This document shows positions 17,726-27,494 of a stretch of DNA of 64,000 nucleotides, in pieces. The first letter of the stretch is position 1, and every line of letters starts with the position of its first letter. Location: contig NZ_AUEC01000005.1 of the NCBI RefSeq assembly GCF_000425785.1, forward strand, positions 248,001 to 312,000, in the 5' to 3' direction. The notes under the pieces are model-generated. The model was not told where the DNA came from, did not search any database, and saw only the letters and a list, made by a program, of their open reading frames with translations. The translations under genes were made by a program, and so were the position numbers. This DNA comes from Pseudomonas taiwanensis DSM 21245. Lineage in GTDB: Bacteria > Pseudomonadota > Gammaproteobacteria > Pseudomonadales > Pseudomonadaceae.

Positions 17726-18517
17726 TCAATGCAACTCGAAGGTATCGGCATCCAGGTTCGCCGGGAACTTGGCCCGGTAGGCCGCCAGCTCCGCTGCACT
17801 CAACACCGCAGTAAACACCCCATCCGCCTCCCCGGCGCTCAGCAGACTCTCGCCCTGGAAGTCCAGCACCTGGCTGTCACCCGAATAGGCGAAGCCCTTG
17901 CCGTCGGTACCTACCCGGTTCACTGCGGCCACATAGCACAGGTTCTCGATACCACGCGCCGGCAACAGGCGGTTCCAATGCAGGCGACGGGCCGCCGGCC
18001 AGTTAGCGGTATACAGCAACAGGTCGGTGTCCTGGGCGTCACGGCTCCACACCGGGAAACGCAGGTCGTAGCAAATCAGGGGTCGCACCCGCCAGCCCTT
18101 GAGCTCGAACTGCACCTGGCGCTCACCCGGGGTGAAGTGCTTGTGCTCGCCGGCCATGCGGAACAGGTGGCGCTTGTCGTAATGCAGGATTTCACCATCC
18201 GGGCGCGCCCACAGCAGGCGATTGCGGTGGCTGCCGTCCGCGGCCTGGATGATCAGGCTGCCGGTGATGACTGCGTCGTGTTTCTTCGCCTGGGCCTTGA
18301 GCCATTTGTAGGTGGGGCCGTTCTCAGGCTCGGCCAGGGTTTCCGAGGCCATGGAAAACCCGGTGGTGAACATCTCGGGCAGGATCACCAGATCCACATC
18401 GCCCACCTGCGCCAGCAGCTCATCGAAGTGCGCGTAGTTGGCTTCGCGGTCGTGCCAGGCGAGGGTGGTCTGCACCAGGGCGACTTTCAGGTTAGGCAGT
18501 GCACTCAGATCGCGCAT
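17726..18517 (-). CDS. Omega-amidase (YafV/Nit2-type carbon-nitrogen hydrolase)
   Basis: A 263-residue nitrilase-superfamily amidase. The catalytic triad is E48 (VILPEMF), K115 (HYDKRHLF) and C149 (LICYDLRFP). YafV/Nit2 enzymes hydrolyse 2-oxoglutaramate and 2-oxosuccinamate, the keto products of glutamine or asparagine transamination. The start is the ATG at 18517, where MRDLSALPNLKVALVQTTL begins; the frame extends upstream only as out-of-frame overlap with the aminotransferase. It overlaps that aminotransferase gene by 13 bases, and the pairing is functional, since the transaminase makes the keto-amide this enzyme removes. Confidence 0.88.
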   Translation of the reverse strand: MRDLSALPNLKVALVQTTLAWHDREANYAHFDELLAQVGDVDLVILPEMFTTGFSMASETLAEPENGPTYKWLKAQAKKHDAVITGSLIIQAADGSHRNRLLWARPDGEILHYDKRHLFRMAGEHKHFTPGERQVQFELKGWRVRPLICYDLRFPVWSRDAQDTDLLLYTANWPAARRLHWNRLLPARGIENLCYVAAVNRVGTDGKGFAYSGDSQVLDFQGESLLSAGEADGVFTAVLSAAELAAYRAKFPANLDADTFELH

Positions 18518-19653
18518 AGTTTTTCCGCTGCCTGACGCAGCGTCTCCTCTCGTTTGGCAAAGCACAGGCGAACCAGGCGTTGCTCGGGGATGGGTTGCTG
18601 GTAGAACACCGACACCGGAATGGTCGCCACGCCATGTTCGCGGGTCAGCCACAAGGCCATGTCGACGTCGTTCAGGTCCGGGCGGATCTGCGAGTAGTCC
18701 ACCAGTTGGAAATAAGTGCCCGCCGTGCGGACAAAGGTGAAACGCGAGTCTTGCAGCAAGTCGCAGAACAGGTCGCGCTTGGCCTGGTAGAAGCCAGGCA
18801 ACGCGTCGACATGCCCGGGGTCTTCGGCCATGAAATCGGCCAGGGCACATTGCAACGGCGTCACACCACAGAAGTTGACGTACTGATGCACCTTGCGCAG
18901 CTCTGCGCTCAGGGCTGGCGGGGCAACGACATAACCGGTCTTCCAGCCAGTGACGTGGTAAGTCTTGCCGAACGAGCTGACCACGAACGCGCGGCTGTAG
19001 AGTTCGGCATGGGCCAGCACGCTGGCGTGGCGCACACCGTCATACACCAGGTGTTCGTAGACCTCATCGCTGACCAGGTAGATATCGCGCCCGGCGATCA
19101 AACTGGCCAGCTGGTCGAGATCTTCACGGGTAATCAGCGCGCCGCTGGGGTTGTGCGGAGCATTGAGAATGACCATGCGCGTACGCGGGCTCAGGGCGTC
19201 GCTGAACCTCTGCCAGTCGATGCGAAAATCGCCATCGCTCAACTGAACATGCACGCACCGGCCACCGGCCAGGGCCACCGAAGGCGCGTAGCTGTCGTAG
19301 CACGGATCGAAGACGATGACCTCGTCGCCCGCTTGGATAACGGCCTGGATGGCACAGAAGATCGCCTCGGTGGCACCTGGGGTGATGGTCACTTCATGGT
19401 CGACATCGACTTTTGCACCGTACAGGCGCTCAATCTTGGCGGCGACCTCCTGGCGCAGGGCTGGCAGACCGGTCATCGGCGCATACTGGTTGTGCCCTAA
19501 AGCCACATGGCGGCCAACCGCGTCCAGCAGCGCCTGGGGGCCGTTGAAGTCGGGGAAACCCTGCGAAAGGTTCAACGCGCCGGTCTGTACGGCCAGCTGG
19601 GACATGGTGGTAAAGATGGTCGTGCCAACATTCGGCAGTTTGCTGCGGATCAT
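18505..19653 (-). CDS. Methionine (glutamine-dependent) aminotransferase, YbdL/KAT type
   Basis: A 382-residue class I PLP aminotransferase. The PLP lysine is about K230 in SSFGKTYHVTGWKTGY. NAPHNPSGA and LSQGFPDFNGP are typical of the kynurenine/methionine/glutamine aminotransferase subgroup (YbdL). It would transaminate 4-methylthio-2-oxobutyrate to methionine with glutamine as donor, as in methionine salvage. The start is ATG 19653, with AGAGGGC upstream; a frame 10 codons longer lacks a ribosome site. It overlaps the downstream omega-amidase. Confidence 0.87.
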   Translation of the reverse strand: MIRSKLPNVGTTIFTTMSQLAVQTGALNLSQGFPDFNGPQALLDAVGRHVALGHNQYAPMTGLPALRQEVAAKIERLYGAKVDVDHEVTITPGATEAIFCAIQAVIQAGDEVIVFDPCYDSYAPSVALAGGRCVHVQLSDGDFRIDWQRFSDALSPRTRMVILNAPHNPSGALITREDLDQLASLIAGRDIYLVSDEVYEHLVYDGVRHASVLAHAELYSRAFVVSSFGKTYHVTGWKTGYVVAPPALSAELRKVHQYVNFCGVTPLQCALADFMAEDPGHVDALPGFYQAKRDLFCDLLQDSRFTFVRTAGTYFQLVDYSQIRPDLNDVDMALWLTREHGVATIPVSVFYQQPIPEQRLVRLCFAKREETLRQAAEKLCAI

Positions 19654-19760
19654 GAAGCCCTCTTTCCTGGGGGTATCCGGCACGGGGTTGGAGTCCGAGC
19701 ATAGCGGATCGAGCGGTCAGGAAAAAGGATGAAACAATGAGGGTATTGCGCTGGGTCAAA

Positions 19761-19835
19761 GGGCCAAATCGCCGGCAAGCCGGCTCCTGACCTTGGCGGT
19801 AGGAGCCTGCTTGCGGGCGACCACGCCCGCGGGAA
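19761..19835. repeat. REP pair downstream of der
   Basis: One REP core (ATCGCCGGCAAGCCGGCTCC, 19768-19787) faces a second (GGTAGGAGCCTGCTTGCGGG, 19798-19817) across about 10 bases. A short CGGGCG/CGCCCG-type hairpin follows, ending 1-2 bases before the der stop codon. The pair lies at the 3' end of the long iscR-der gene run. Confidence 0.75.
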
Positions 19836-19836
19836 A

Positions 19837-21303
19837 TCAGCGCTTCTTGTCGCGGCGCTTCTTCTCGGCCTTCTTGTGGTGCGACATCAGGCGGCGCTTC
19901 TTGTTGACCTGGCGGTCGGTGAGGGTGTTCTTCTTGCCCTCGAACGGGTTCTCACTCCCTTTGTACTCGATGCGAATCGGCGTACCGACCAGCTTGAGCA
20001 CACGGCGGTAAGTGTTTTCCAGGTAACGCGAGTACGACTTCGGAATCTTGTCGGTCTGGTTGCCGTGGATCACGATCAACGGCGGGTTGGCACCACCGAG
20101 GTGGGCATAGCGCAGCTTGATGCGGCGGCCATTGACCAGCGGCGGCTGGTGCTCGCTGACCGCATCCTCGAGGATCTGGGTCAGGCGGCTGGTCGGCCAG
20201 CGGGTAACCGCCGACTTGAACGCAGCCTGAACCGACTTGTACAAGTGGCCCACACCGGTGCCGTGCAGCGCCGAAATGAAGTGGATGTCGGCGAAGTCGA
20301 CGAAGAACAGCCGGCGCTCCAGCTCGGTCTTCACATAATCGCGTTCACCCGGCTCCATGCCATCCCACTTGTTCAGGGCGATGACGATGGCGCGGCCGGC
20401 TTCCAGGGCGAAGCCCAGCAGGTTCAGGTCGTGGTCCACCACGCCTTCGCGGGCGTCCATGACGAAGATCACCACGTTGGCGTCCTTGATCGCCTGCAGC
20501 GTCTTGACCACCGAGAACTTCTCGACTTCCTCGTGGATCTTGCCGCGCTTGCGCACCCCGGCGGTGTCGATGAAGGTGTACTTCTCGTCATCACGCTCGA
20601 ACGGGATGTAGATACTGTCGCGGGTGGTGCCCGGCTGGTCGTACACCACCACGCGCTCTTCACCGAGCATGCGGTTGACCAGCGTCGATTTACCGACGTT
20701 GGGGCGACCGATGATGGCGATCTTGATGCCATCTTTCTCGCTCGGCCCCGGAATACGCACAGCTTCCTCGCCTTCGGCGACGTCGGCATCCAGCGCTTCC
20801 TCGACCTGGTCGCGTGGGAGATGGCCGAGGACGGCCTCCATCAGCGCATTGATACCACGGCCCTGCGAGCCGGCCACTGGAATGGCGTTGCCCATGCCCA
20901 ACGGCGAGAACTCGGCGCGAGCGACATCGGCGTCGATGTTGTCGATCTTGTTGGCGACCAGGATCGCTTCCTTGTTCCGCTTGCGCAGGTGCTCGGCGAT
21001 CATCTGGTCGGCGGCGGTCATGCCGGCGCGGGCATCGACCAGGAACAGCACGTAGTCGGCTTCCTCGATGGCCATCAGCGACTGCTCGGCCATCTTCTCG
21101 TCCATGCCGACTTCGTCGCCGGTGATACCGCCGGTGTCGATCAGGATGTACGAACGACCCTGCCAGGTGGCATCGCCATACTGGCGGTCACGGGTCAGGC
21201 CCGACAGGTCACCGACGATGGCATCGCGGGTTTTGGTCAGGCGGTTGAACATGGTGGACTTGCCGACGTTCGGCCGTCCCACCAGGGCGATTACGGGAAC
21301 CAT
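19837..21303 (-). CDS. der: Ribosome-assembly GTPase Der (EngA)
   Basis: A 488-residue double GTPase needed for late 50S ribosome assembly. Two G domains are visible, each with GRPNVGKST (about residues 8-16 and 200-208) and matching DTxG and NKxD motifs (DTGGITG with [13 protein letters not shown] with NKWD). A C-terminal KH-like domain and a lysine/arginine-rich tail ([20 protein letters not shown]) complete it. ATG 21303 is chosen because [11 protein letters not shown] is the family start and GGAGAG lies upstream. It is the last gene of the long same-strand run, 117 bases after bamB. Confidence 0.97.
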   Translation of the reverse strand: MVPVIALVGRPNVGKSTMFNRLTKTRDAIVGDLSGLTRDRQYGDATWQGRSYILIDTGGITGDEVGMDEKMAEQSLMAIEEADYVLFLVDARAGMTAADQMIAEHLRKRNKEAILVANKIDNIDADVARAEFSPLGMGNAIPVAGSQGRGINALMEAVLGHLPRDQVEEALDADVAEGEEAVRIPGPSEKDGIKIAIIGRPNVGKSTLVNRMLGEERVVVYDQPGTTRDSIYIPFERDDEKYTFIDTAGVRKRGKIHEEVEKFSVVKTLQAIKDANVVIFVMDAREGVVDHDLNLLGFALEAGRAIVIALNKWDGMEPGERDYVKTELERRLFFVDFADIHFISALHGTGVGHLYKSVQAAFKSAVTRWPTSRLTQILEDAVSEHQPPLVNGRRIKLRYAHLGGANPPLIVIHGNQTDKIPKSYSRYLENTYRRVLKLVGTPIRIEYKGSENPFEGKKNTLTDRQVNKKRRLMSHHKKAEKKRRDKKR

Positions 21304-21340
21304 GCGGCTCTCCACTCTTGAATTCTTGAAAATGCAAAGG

Positions 21341-21413
21341 CCGCTGCAAGGCAGCGGCCGGAGTTCGGGCGGCGTTTCCTACGCCGCAACTCAAGACCTG
21401 TAGCGGTCTTGAG
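21341..21413. other. Two hairpins in the bamB-der gap
   Basis: GGCCGCTGC-AAG-GCAGCGGCC (21341-21361) and CTCAAGACC-TGTAGC-GGTCTTGAG (21390-21413) are perfect 9-base-pair stems. Neither is followed by a clear T-run on the minus strand, so they may be attenuating or RNA-stabilising structures between bamB and der. Confidence 0.5.
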
Positions 21414-21420
21414 CATAGCT

Positions 21421-22563
21421 TCAGCGGATGGTCAGTGCCTCGAGCTTGCCGCTGTTGCCAAAGACGTAGATGGTGTCGCCGACCACCAGGGGTCGGGCGC
21501 GCAGGCCATCGCTGTCGATTCGCTCGCGACCGACGAAACGGCCGTCGACCTGGCTGAGCAGGTGCAGGTAACCCTCGAAATCACCTACCGCCACGTAGCT
21601 GGAGAACACTTCCGGCGCCGACAACTGGCGGCGGGCCATGGAGTCATTGGTCCACAGCGCGCTGGAAGAACGCTCGTCGACACTCTCGACGGTGCCCGAC
21701 GCTTCGCTGACGTAGACGTTGCCAAAGCCTTGGGCGACACCTACGTAGCTGGACGCATCGCGCTGCCACAGCACGCGACCGCTTTCCAGGTCCAGGCCCG
21801 CGACACGGCCCTGGTAGGTGCTGACGTACAGGGTACCACCGGACAGCAGCAAGCCGCCGTCGATGTCTACCACGCGGTCCAGCTCCGAACGGCCCTGTGG
21901 AATGGCCACGCGGCTTTCCCAGACAGGCACGCCGTTGCTGATGTCCACCGCAATGACTTTGCCAGTGGACAGGCCAGCAACGGCCAGACGGTTGGTCACG
22001 ATCGGCGCGCCGGTGCCACGCAGGGTCAGCACCGCCGGAGTGCTTTCATAGATCCAGCGACGGTCGCCGGTCGCGGCATCGAGGCCGATCAGACGGTCGT
22101 CCTGGGTCTGGACCACCACCACGTCACCATTGTTCGCTGGCGGTGCCAGCACTTCACTGGTAACGCGCGAGCGCCAGCGCTCCTCACCGGTGCTGGAATC
22201 CAGCGCGATGACTTCGCCCTTGAGCGTGCCGAGCATGACCAGGCCGTAGCCTACGCCTACAGCGCCGGAAACCGGCAACTCCAGATCCTTCTTCCACACC
22301 ACGTCACCGGTGATGCGGTCGAGGGCGAAGACTTCGCCATTGACATCGGATGCGTAGATGCGGTCATTCTCGATGGCCGGCACCAGGGTGTTGTACGTCT
22401 CGCCCTGGCCGTCACCGATCGAACGGCTCCACTGCTTCTTCAGCACCACTTCCTCGGTGAACTTGGTCAGCTCGGCCGGAGGCAGTTCCTTCTTGCTGTT
22501 GCTGCTGCAACCTGCGGCCAATACGGCCAGGGTCAGCACTGCTGCTTGTTTCCAACCGATCAC
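21421..22563 (-). CDS. bamB: Outer-membrane assembly lipoprotein BamB
   Basis: A 380-residue lipoprotein of the BAM complex, which inserts beta-barrel proteins into the outer membrane. It has a signal peptide with lipobox LAAGCSS, then PQQ-type beta-propeller repeats (IYASDVNGEVFALDRITGDV, GLVMLGTLKGEVIALDSSTG, VVVQTQDDRLIGLDAATGD). The start is GTG 22563 (product begins MIGWKQAAV), with GGGGAC upstream; it follows the yfgM stop by 1 base. It is co-transcribed with yfgM, a periplasmic chaperone partner. Confidence 0.94.
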   Translation of the reverse strand: MIGWKQAAVLTLAVLAAGCSSNSKKELPPAELTKFTEEVVLKKQWSRSIGDGQGETYNTLVPAIENDRIYASDVNGEVFALDRITGDVVWKKDLELPVSGAVGVGYGLVMLGTLKGEVIALDSSTGEERWRSRVTSEVLAPPANNGDVVVVQTQDDRLIGLDAATGDRRWIYESTPAVLTLRGTGAPIVTNRLAVAGLSTGKVIAVDISNGVPVWESRVAIPQGRSELDRVVDIDGGLLLSGGTLYVSTYQGRVAGLDLESGRVLWQRDASSYVGVAQGFGNVYVSEASGTVESVDERSSSALWTNDSMARRQLSAPEVFSSYVAVGDFEGYLHLLSQVDGRFVGRERIDSDGLRARPLVVGDTIYVFGNSGKLEALTIR

Positions 22564-22564
22564 G

Positions 22565-23206
22565 TCAGGCGTCCCCTTTGGCCAGGTCATCCAGCTTCAA
22601 TTGCAGGCCACCGACCGCGGCGTCATCGGACAGCGCGGCCTTGGCTTTTTCGTAGGCGCCGTGAGCATCGTCGGCACGACCCAGCTGCACCAGCAGGTCG
22701 CCCTTCAACTCTTCGCGGCTGGCCAGGAACGCCTTGTCGGCGTCGCCATCGAGCAGCTTGAGCGCCTCCTCGGCCTTGTCCTGGGCAGCGAGCACACGCG
22801 CCAGACGCTGGCGAGCGATTTCACCCAGGGTAGCGTCGGCAGGTTTGTCCATCACGCTCTTGAGCTCGGCGGCGGCGTCGTCGAGCTTACCGCTCTCGAC
22901 CGCCACCTTGGCCACGAACAGGCTGCCGTATTGGGCGTAGGCGGTACCACCGAACTCGCTCTTGAGCTTGCCAGACAATTCCGCCACCTTGGTGGCGTCA
23001 GGCTGGCCACTCGGCGTCAGACTGGTTTCCAGCAGGGCCTGGTACAGCGCCGAGGCACCTTGCGACTGATTGTTCTGGTACTTGTGCCAGGTATTCCAGC
23101 CCAACACCACCACACCGGCCAGCAGGGCACCGGTCAGCAGCGGCTTGCCGTTGCGGTTCCACCAGTCCTTGGCTGCGGCCAGGCCTTCATCATCGGTACT
23201 CGACAC
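22565..23206 (-). CDS. yfgM: YfgM/YbgF-type TPR membrane protein (ancillary SecYEG translocon subunit)
   Basis: A 213-residue inner-membrane protein. It has a short cytoplasmic N-terminus (SSTDDEGLAAAKDWWNRNGK), one membrane helix (PLLTGALLAGVVVLGWNTW) and a periplasmic TPR_21 domain (alanine-rich repeats such as AQYGSLFVAKVAVESGKLDD). In E. coli YfgM binds SecYEG with PpiD. The start is GTG 23206, with AAGGAGT at 8 bases upstream; the longer frame from 23227 translates the ribosome site itself. It is directly upstream of bamB. Confidence 0.9.
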   Translation of the reverse strand: MSSTDDEGLAAAKDWWNRNGKPLLTGALLAGVVVLGWNTWHKYQNNQSQGASALYQALLETSLTPSGQPDATKVAELSGKLKSEFGGTAYAQYGSLFVAKVAVESGKLDDAAAELKSVMDKPADATLGEIARQRLARVLAAQDKAEEALKLLDGDADKAFLASREELKGDLLVQLGRADDAHGAYEKAKAALSDDAAVGGLQLKLDDLAKGDA

Positions 23207-23245
23207 CCCAATACTCCTTTTCAGCAATTCGGCTGTTTGACTGCT

Positions 23246-24535
23246 TCACGCTTGCGCGATGGCAGCTTCCAGGTGCTCGGCCAGAGCATCCCAGGCAATG
23301 TTCTGTTGTTCACCCTGGCCACGCAGGGGCTTGAAACCAATGGTGCGCTGCGCGAGCTCGTCGTCGCCAAGAATCAGCGCAAACAGCGCACCGCTCTTGT
23401 CGGCTTTCTTGAACTGGCTCTTGAAACTGCCCCCCCCGGCGTTGACCGCCAGGCGCAGGCCCGGGAGACGGTCACGCAGGCCTTCGGATAGCTTCAGCCC
23501 GGCCAGTTCGGCCTGGTCGCCGAAAGCGCACAGGTAGACGTCGATCTGGCGGCTGATGGACTCTGGCACCTTGCCCAGGGTCTCCAGCAGCAGGATCAGA
23601 CGCTCGATACCCATGGCGAAACCAACGCCCGGGGTCGGCTTGCCGCCCATCTGTTCGACCAGGCCGTCGTAGCGGCCACCGGCGCACACAGTGCCCTGGG
23701 CGCCGAGCTTGTCGGTGACCCACTCGAACACGGTCTTGCTGTAGTAGTCCAGGCCACGCACCAGCTTGGTGTTGATTACGAACGGAATGCCAGCGGCATC
23801 CAGACGGGCCTTGAGGCCCTCGAAGTGCACACGGGACTCCTCGTCCAGGTACGCTTCCAGTTTTGGCGCATCGACCAGCACCGCTTGGGTGTTCTGGTCC
23901 TTGCTGTCGAGAATGCGCAGCGGGTTGCTCTTCAGGCGGCGCTGGCTGTCTTCGTCCAGCTGGTCCAGACGCGCGGACAGGAACTCGACCAGGGCATCGC
24001 GGTAACGTGCGCGCGCTTCGCTGGTGCCCAGGCTGTTGAGCTCCAGCTTGACGGCATCCTGAATGCCCAGCAGGCCCCAAAGACGCCAGGTGAGCATGAT
24101 CAGCTCGGCGTCGATGTCCGGACCGTCCAGGTTGAACACTTCCACGCCAATCTGGTGGAACTGGCGGTAGCGGCCTTTCTGCGGGCGCTCGTGACGGAAC
24201 ATCTGGCCGATGTACCACAGCTTCTGGACCTGGCCGTTGCCGGTGATGCCATGTTCCAGTACGGCTCGCACGCAAGCGGCTGTGCCTTCGGGGCGCAGGG
24301 TGAGCGAATCGCCGTTGCGGTCCTCGAAGGTGTACATCTCTTTTTCGACGATGTCGGTGACTTCACCGATGGAGCGCTTGAACAGCTCGGTGAACTCGAC
24401 GATCGGCGTACGGATCTGGCTGTACCCGTAGGTGTCCAGCAGACCAGCCACGGTACCCTCGAAGTAACGCCACAGTGGCGACTGCTCGGGCAGGATGTCG
24501 TTCATGCCACGAATGGCTTGCAGCGATTTGCTCAC
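23246..24535 (-). CDS. hisS: Histidine-tRNA ligase
   Basis: A 429-residue class II synthetase that charges tRNA-His. It starts [20 protein letters not shown], and HisS-specific loops are visible ([47 protein letters not shown] with GFAMGIERL). The C-terminal anticodon-binding domain follows. It sits 24 bases after ispG in the long operon. Confidence 0.97.
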   Translation of the reverse strand: MSKSLQAIRGMNDILPEQSPLWRYFEGTVAGLLDTYGYSQIRTPIVEFTELFKRSIGEVTDIVEKEMYTFEDRNGDSLTLRPEGTAACVRAVLEHGITGNGQVQKLWYIGQMFRHERPQKGRYRQFHQIGVEVFNLDGPDIDAELIMLTWRLWGLLGIQDAVKLELNSLGTSEARARYRDALVEFLSARLDQLDEDSQRRLKSNPLRILDSKDQNTQAVLVDAPKLEAYLDEESRVHFEGLKARLDAAGIPFVINTKLVRGLDYYSKTVFEWVTDKLGAQGTVCAGGRYDGLVEQMGGKPTPGVGFAMGIERLILLLETLGKVPESISRQIDVYLCAFGDQAELAGLKLSEGLRDRLPGLRLAVNAGGGSFKSQFKKADKSGALFALILGDDELAQRTIGFKPLRGQGEQQNIAWDALAEHLEAAIAQA

Positions 24536-24559
24536 GGGGAATCCTTACGAATCTGTGTA

Positions 24560-25669
24560 TCAGCCGCGGGCGATCAGCGCCGCGTCGGCCTCGACCTTCT
24601 CGGCCGCTTTCTGGCGGATGAGTTTTTCCAGCTCATCGACCAGGTTGTCATTGGTCAGTTTCTGCGCGGGCTTGCCGTCGATGTAGACCAGGTTCGGAGT
24701 ACCACCGGTCAACCCCACATGGGACTCCTTGGCCTCACCTGGGCCGTTGACCACGCAGCCGATCACCGCGACGTCCAGCGGTACCAGCAGGTCTTCCAGG
24801 CGCCCTTCCAGCTCGTTCATGGTCTTGACCACATCGAAGTTTTGCCGCGAACAGCTCGGACACGCGATGAAGTTGATGCCACGGGAACGCAGGTGCAGCG
24901 ACTTGAGGATGTCGTAACCGACCTTCACTTCCTCGACCGGATCGGCGGCCAGGGAGATACGGATGGTATCGCCGATACCTTCGGCCAGCAGCATACCGAT
25001 GCCGACGGCGGATTTCACCGTTCCCGAACGCAGGCCACCGGCTTCGGTGATACCCAGGTGCAGCGGCTGGATGATCTGCTTGGCCAGCAGGCGGTAGGCT
25101 TCGACGGCCATGAACACGTCGGAGGCCTTGACGCTGACCTTGAAGTCCTGGAAGTCCAAGCGGTCGAGATGCTCGACATGGCGCAGGGCCGACTCGACCA
25201 GTGCAGCTGGGGTCGGTTCGCCGTATTTCTTCTGCAGGTCCTTTTCCAGCGAGCCGGCGTTGACGCCGATACGGATCGGGATGCCACGGTCGCGAGCGGC
25301 ATCCACCACCGCGCGCACTCGGTCTTCACGACCGATGTTGCCCGGGTTGATGCGCAGACAGTCGACACCCAGCTCGGCCACGCGCAGGGCGATCTTGTAG
25401 TCGAAGTGGATATCGGCGACCAGCGGCACGCTGACCTGCTGCTTGATGCGACCGAACGCCTCGGCGGCGTCCATGTCAGGGACCGAGACGCGCACGATGT
25501 CGACGCCAGCATCGACCAGACGCTGGATCTGCGCCACGGTGGCAGCGACATCATTGGTGTCGGTGTTGGTCATGCTCTGTACCGCGATGGGGGCATCCCC
25601 CCCTACTGGCACATTGCCGACCCAGATTTTGCGGGATTCGCGACGTTTGATCGGAGATTCGCCGTGCAT
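24560..25669 (-). CDS. ispG: 4-hydroxy-3-methylbut-2-en-1-yl diphosphate synthase (flavodoxin)
   Basis: A 369-residue enzyme of the MEP isoprenoid pathway that turns MEcPP into HMBPP using a [4Fe-4S] cluster. The cluster Cys are in [11 protein letters not shown] and [14 protein letters not shown]. The N-terminal barrel has [20 protein letters not shown]-like phrases. It lies 3 bases after rodZ. Being an iron-sulfur enzyme, its place downstream of the isc genes is functionally fitting. Confidence 0.97.
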   Translation of the reverse strand: MHGESPIKRRESRKIWVGNVPVGGDAPIAVQSMTNTDTNDVAATVAQIQRLVDAGVDIVRVSVPDMDAAEAFGRIKQQVSVPLVADIHFDYKIALRVAELGVDCLRINPGNIGREDRVRAVVDAARDRGIPIRIGVNAGSLEKDLQKKYGEPTPAALVESALRHVEHLDRLDFQDFKVSVKASDVFMAVEAYRLLAKQIIQPLHLGITEAGGLRSGTVKSAVGIGMLLAEGIGDTIRISLAADPVEEVKVGYDILKSLHLRSRGINFIACPSCSRQNFDVVKTMNELEGRLEDLLVPLDVAVIGCVVNGPGEAKESHVGLTGGTPNLVYIDGKPAQKLTNDNLVDELEKLIRQKAAEKVEADAALIARG

Positions 25670-25672
25670 GAC

Positions 25673-26722
25673 TTACTGTCCCAACTTCAGGCGAGCGGTC
25701 TCGCCACTGGTGAACGGGGCAACATCGACGGCCTGACCGTTGTAGCTGACCTGAGCGCCACGGGCAAAGCCCAGGCGTACCGCGAACGGCGGCTTACCGG
25801 TCAGTTCCAGGCTGTCACCCTTGCGCTTGATGGCGCTGAACAGCACCTTGCCGTTGCCATCTGTAACTTGCGTCCAGCAATCGGCGGTGAATTGGATCGC
25901 TACCTTGGCACTCCCGGCCGCTACTTCGGCTGGGGTGGCCACGGGGGTTGCCGGCGCACTGGCGACAGGTGCCGCTGGCGTGGCAGGTACGACTGGAGCG
26001 ACCGGTGCAGGCACTACGGCCGTGGCCGGCGCGTGCTGGACCGGGGCTGCTGCGGGTGCGGGCGCGACAACCGGCGCCTGGGCGGACGGCGCAGTCGCAG
26101 CGACAGCAGGGTTGGCTGGCTCGCTGGCGGCCTGCGCAGGCTCCTCGGCGGCGGGCTGCTCCAGTGGCAGTGGCGCACTCTCAGCTTGCTCGCCAGCGGT
26201 AACCGCCTGGTCTTCAGGTTCGTCCAGCGGGTGGATCTGTGTGGTGCCGTCGGCGCTCTCGACCTCGACGTGCTCCAGGGCGATCTTGGCCAGGTCCTTG
26301 CCACGCAGGCTGCCCTGGTCCTGCCACCACAGGAAGCTGCCGCCGACGACGGCCAGCAACAACAGCAGGCTGACCCCGCGCAGGATGTTATGCGACAGGC
26401 GCACCGGTTCTTCGATGCGCCCCAACGAGTGCACTTCACTGCCCTTGGCGTGGGTACCAGTGAACTGATCGAAGGCTTCGACCAGCGGGGCCTGATCCAT
26501 GTCCATCAGCTTGGCGTAGGCACGGATGTAGCCACGGGCGAAGGTATGCCCCGGCAGCTTGTCGAAGGCACCGGTTTCCAAATGGTTCAGCGACGTGACC
26601 GTGAGGTTGAGCTTGCGGGCGACCTCGGCTTGCGACCATTCCCGGTTCTCGCGGGCCTGGCGCAAGAGTTCACCGGGGTTTTGGCGAGACGCTGCTGCTA
26701 CTTCGGGATGCGCGGCTTTCAT
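25673..26722 (-). CDS. rodZ: Cell-shape regulator RodZ
   Basis: A 349-residue bitopic membrane protein. It has an N-terminal Cro-type helix-turn-helix (LLRQARENREWSQAEVARKL, then LNHLETGAFDKLPGHTFARG), a membrane helix around residues 113-133 (GVSLLLLLAVVGGSFLWW) and a long alanine/proline-rich periplasmic linker. The C-terminal domain is DUF4115 (VAIQFTADCWTQVTDGNGKV). RodZ links MreB to the cell-wall elongation complex. It overlaps pilW by 4 bases. Confidence 0.94.
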   Translation of the reverse strand: MKAAHPEVAAASRQNPGELLRQARENREWSQAEVARKLNLTVTSLNHLETGAFDKLPGHTFARGYIRAYAKLMDMDQAPLVEAFDQFTGTHAKGSEVHSLGRIEEPVRLSHNILRGVSLLLLLAVVGGSFLWWQDQGSLRGKDLAKIALEHVEVESADGTTQIHPLDEPEDQAVTAGEQAESAPLPLEQPAAEEPAQAASEPANPAVAATAPSAQAPVVAPAPAAAPVQHAPATAVVPAPVAPVVPATPAAPVASAPATPVATPAEVAAGSAKVAIQFTADCWTQVTDGNGKVLFSAIKRKGDSLELTGKPPFAVRLGFARGAQVSYNGQAVDVAPFTSGETARLKLGQ

Positions 26723-27480
26723 CGTTGCTCCGACAGGTATTGCTGATATTCCGGCGTACCGGGATAAAGTCGTTGTAATTGCTCGCCCAGCTCAGCCAGT
26801 GCGTTGCGTTCGTCGAACGCGCGGGCAAGGCGACTGCCCAGCAGCAGGCTGCGGGCGTCGTGGCCACTCAACTGGCTGAAACGATCGTAGTAGTCCCGGG
26901 CCGGCACATAATGCCTGTTTTCGTAAGACAACTCAGCCATTTCCAACAACGCCCTGGGTTGTCGCGGGTTGAGTTGCAGGGCCTTGCCCAAATACGCATG
27001 GGCCTGGTCGCGACGGTCGAGCCTGAGGGCTGTGAGGCCGAGGTTTTCGTACACGCGCGAACGCTCAGGATACAGGCTATCGGCACTGGCCAGGCGAAAC
27101 ATCTGCTCGGCCTCGTCGAACCGCTGCTGAGCATATAGGAAACTGCCGTAATTGTTGCGAATTCGCGTGTCGCCGTCACGCGCATTCAAGGCCTTGCGAA
27201 AATGCGCTTCGGCCAGGGCGGGCTCGCCCTGCGCTTGGAACACCAGTGCCAGCGCGGCGTGGGCGTCGGCATCGTTGGCATTCAGGGCCAAGGCCTTGCT
27301 CAACGGCACCTTGGCCTGTTCGGCAAAGCCTTGTTGCAAATATCCGAGTCCGAGCTGCACGTAAGCCTTGCCAGCCTCGGCACGCCCTTGGCGATTGGCC
27401 AAGAGGTCGCTCGCGCCGCCCGACACACAGCCGGCCAGCAGCACAAGTGTCAGCATCGATAGCGCGGCGCGCAGGTTCAT
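26719..27480 (-). CDS. pilW: Type IV pilus biogenesis/stability lipoprotein PilW (PilF)
   Basis: A 253-residue outer-membrane lipoprotein with a lipobox (LTLVLLAGCVSG) and six or so TPR repeats (AYVQLGLGYLQQGFAEQAKV, ADAHAALALVFQAQGEPALA, TRIRNNYGSFLYAQQRFDEA). PilF/PilW is the pilotin that helps the PilQ secretin assemble. The gene is conserved between rlmN and rodZ even where pili are absent, as in other pseudomonads. Confidence 0.93.
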   Translation of the reverse strand: MNLRAALSMLTLVLLAGCVSGGASDLLANRQGRAEAGKAYVQLGLGYLQQGFAEQAKVPLSKALALNANDADAHAALALVFQAQGEPALAEAHFRKALNARDGDTRIRNNYGSFLYAQQRFDEAEQMFRLASADSLYPERSRVYENLGLTALRLDRRDQAHAYLGKALQLNPRQPRALLEMAELSYENRHYVPARDYYDRFSQLSGHDARSLLLGSRLARAFDERNALAELGEQLQRLYPGTPEYQQYLSEQR

Positions 27481-27494
27481 GGCCGGGCCCGCAA

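Noticed and set aside
23825-26746. A 973-codon open frame on the plus strand opposite hisS, ispG and rodZ
   Set aside because: It is antisense to three well-supported genes and its composition (rich in Gly, Gln, His and Val) mirrors their codon bias. High-GC genomes give such long antisense frames.
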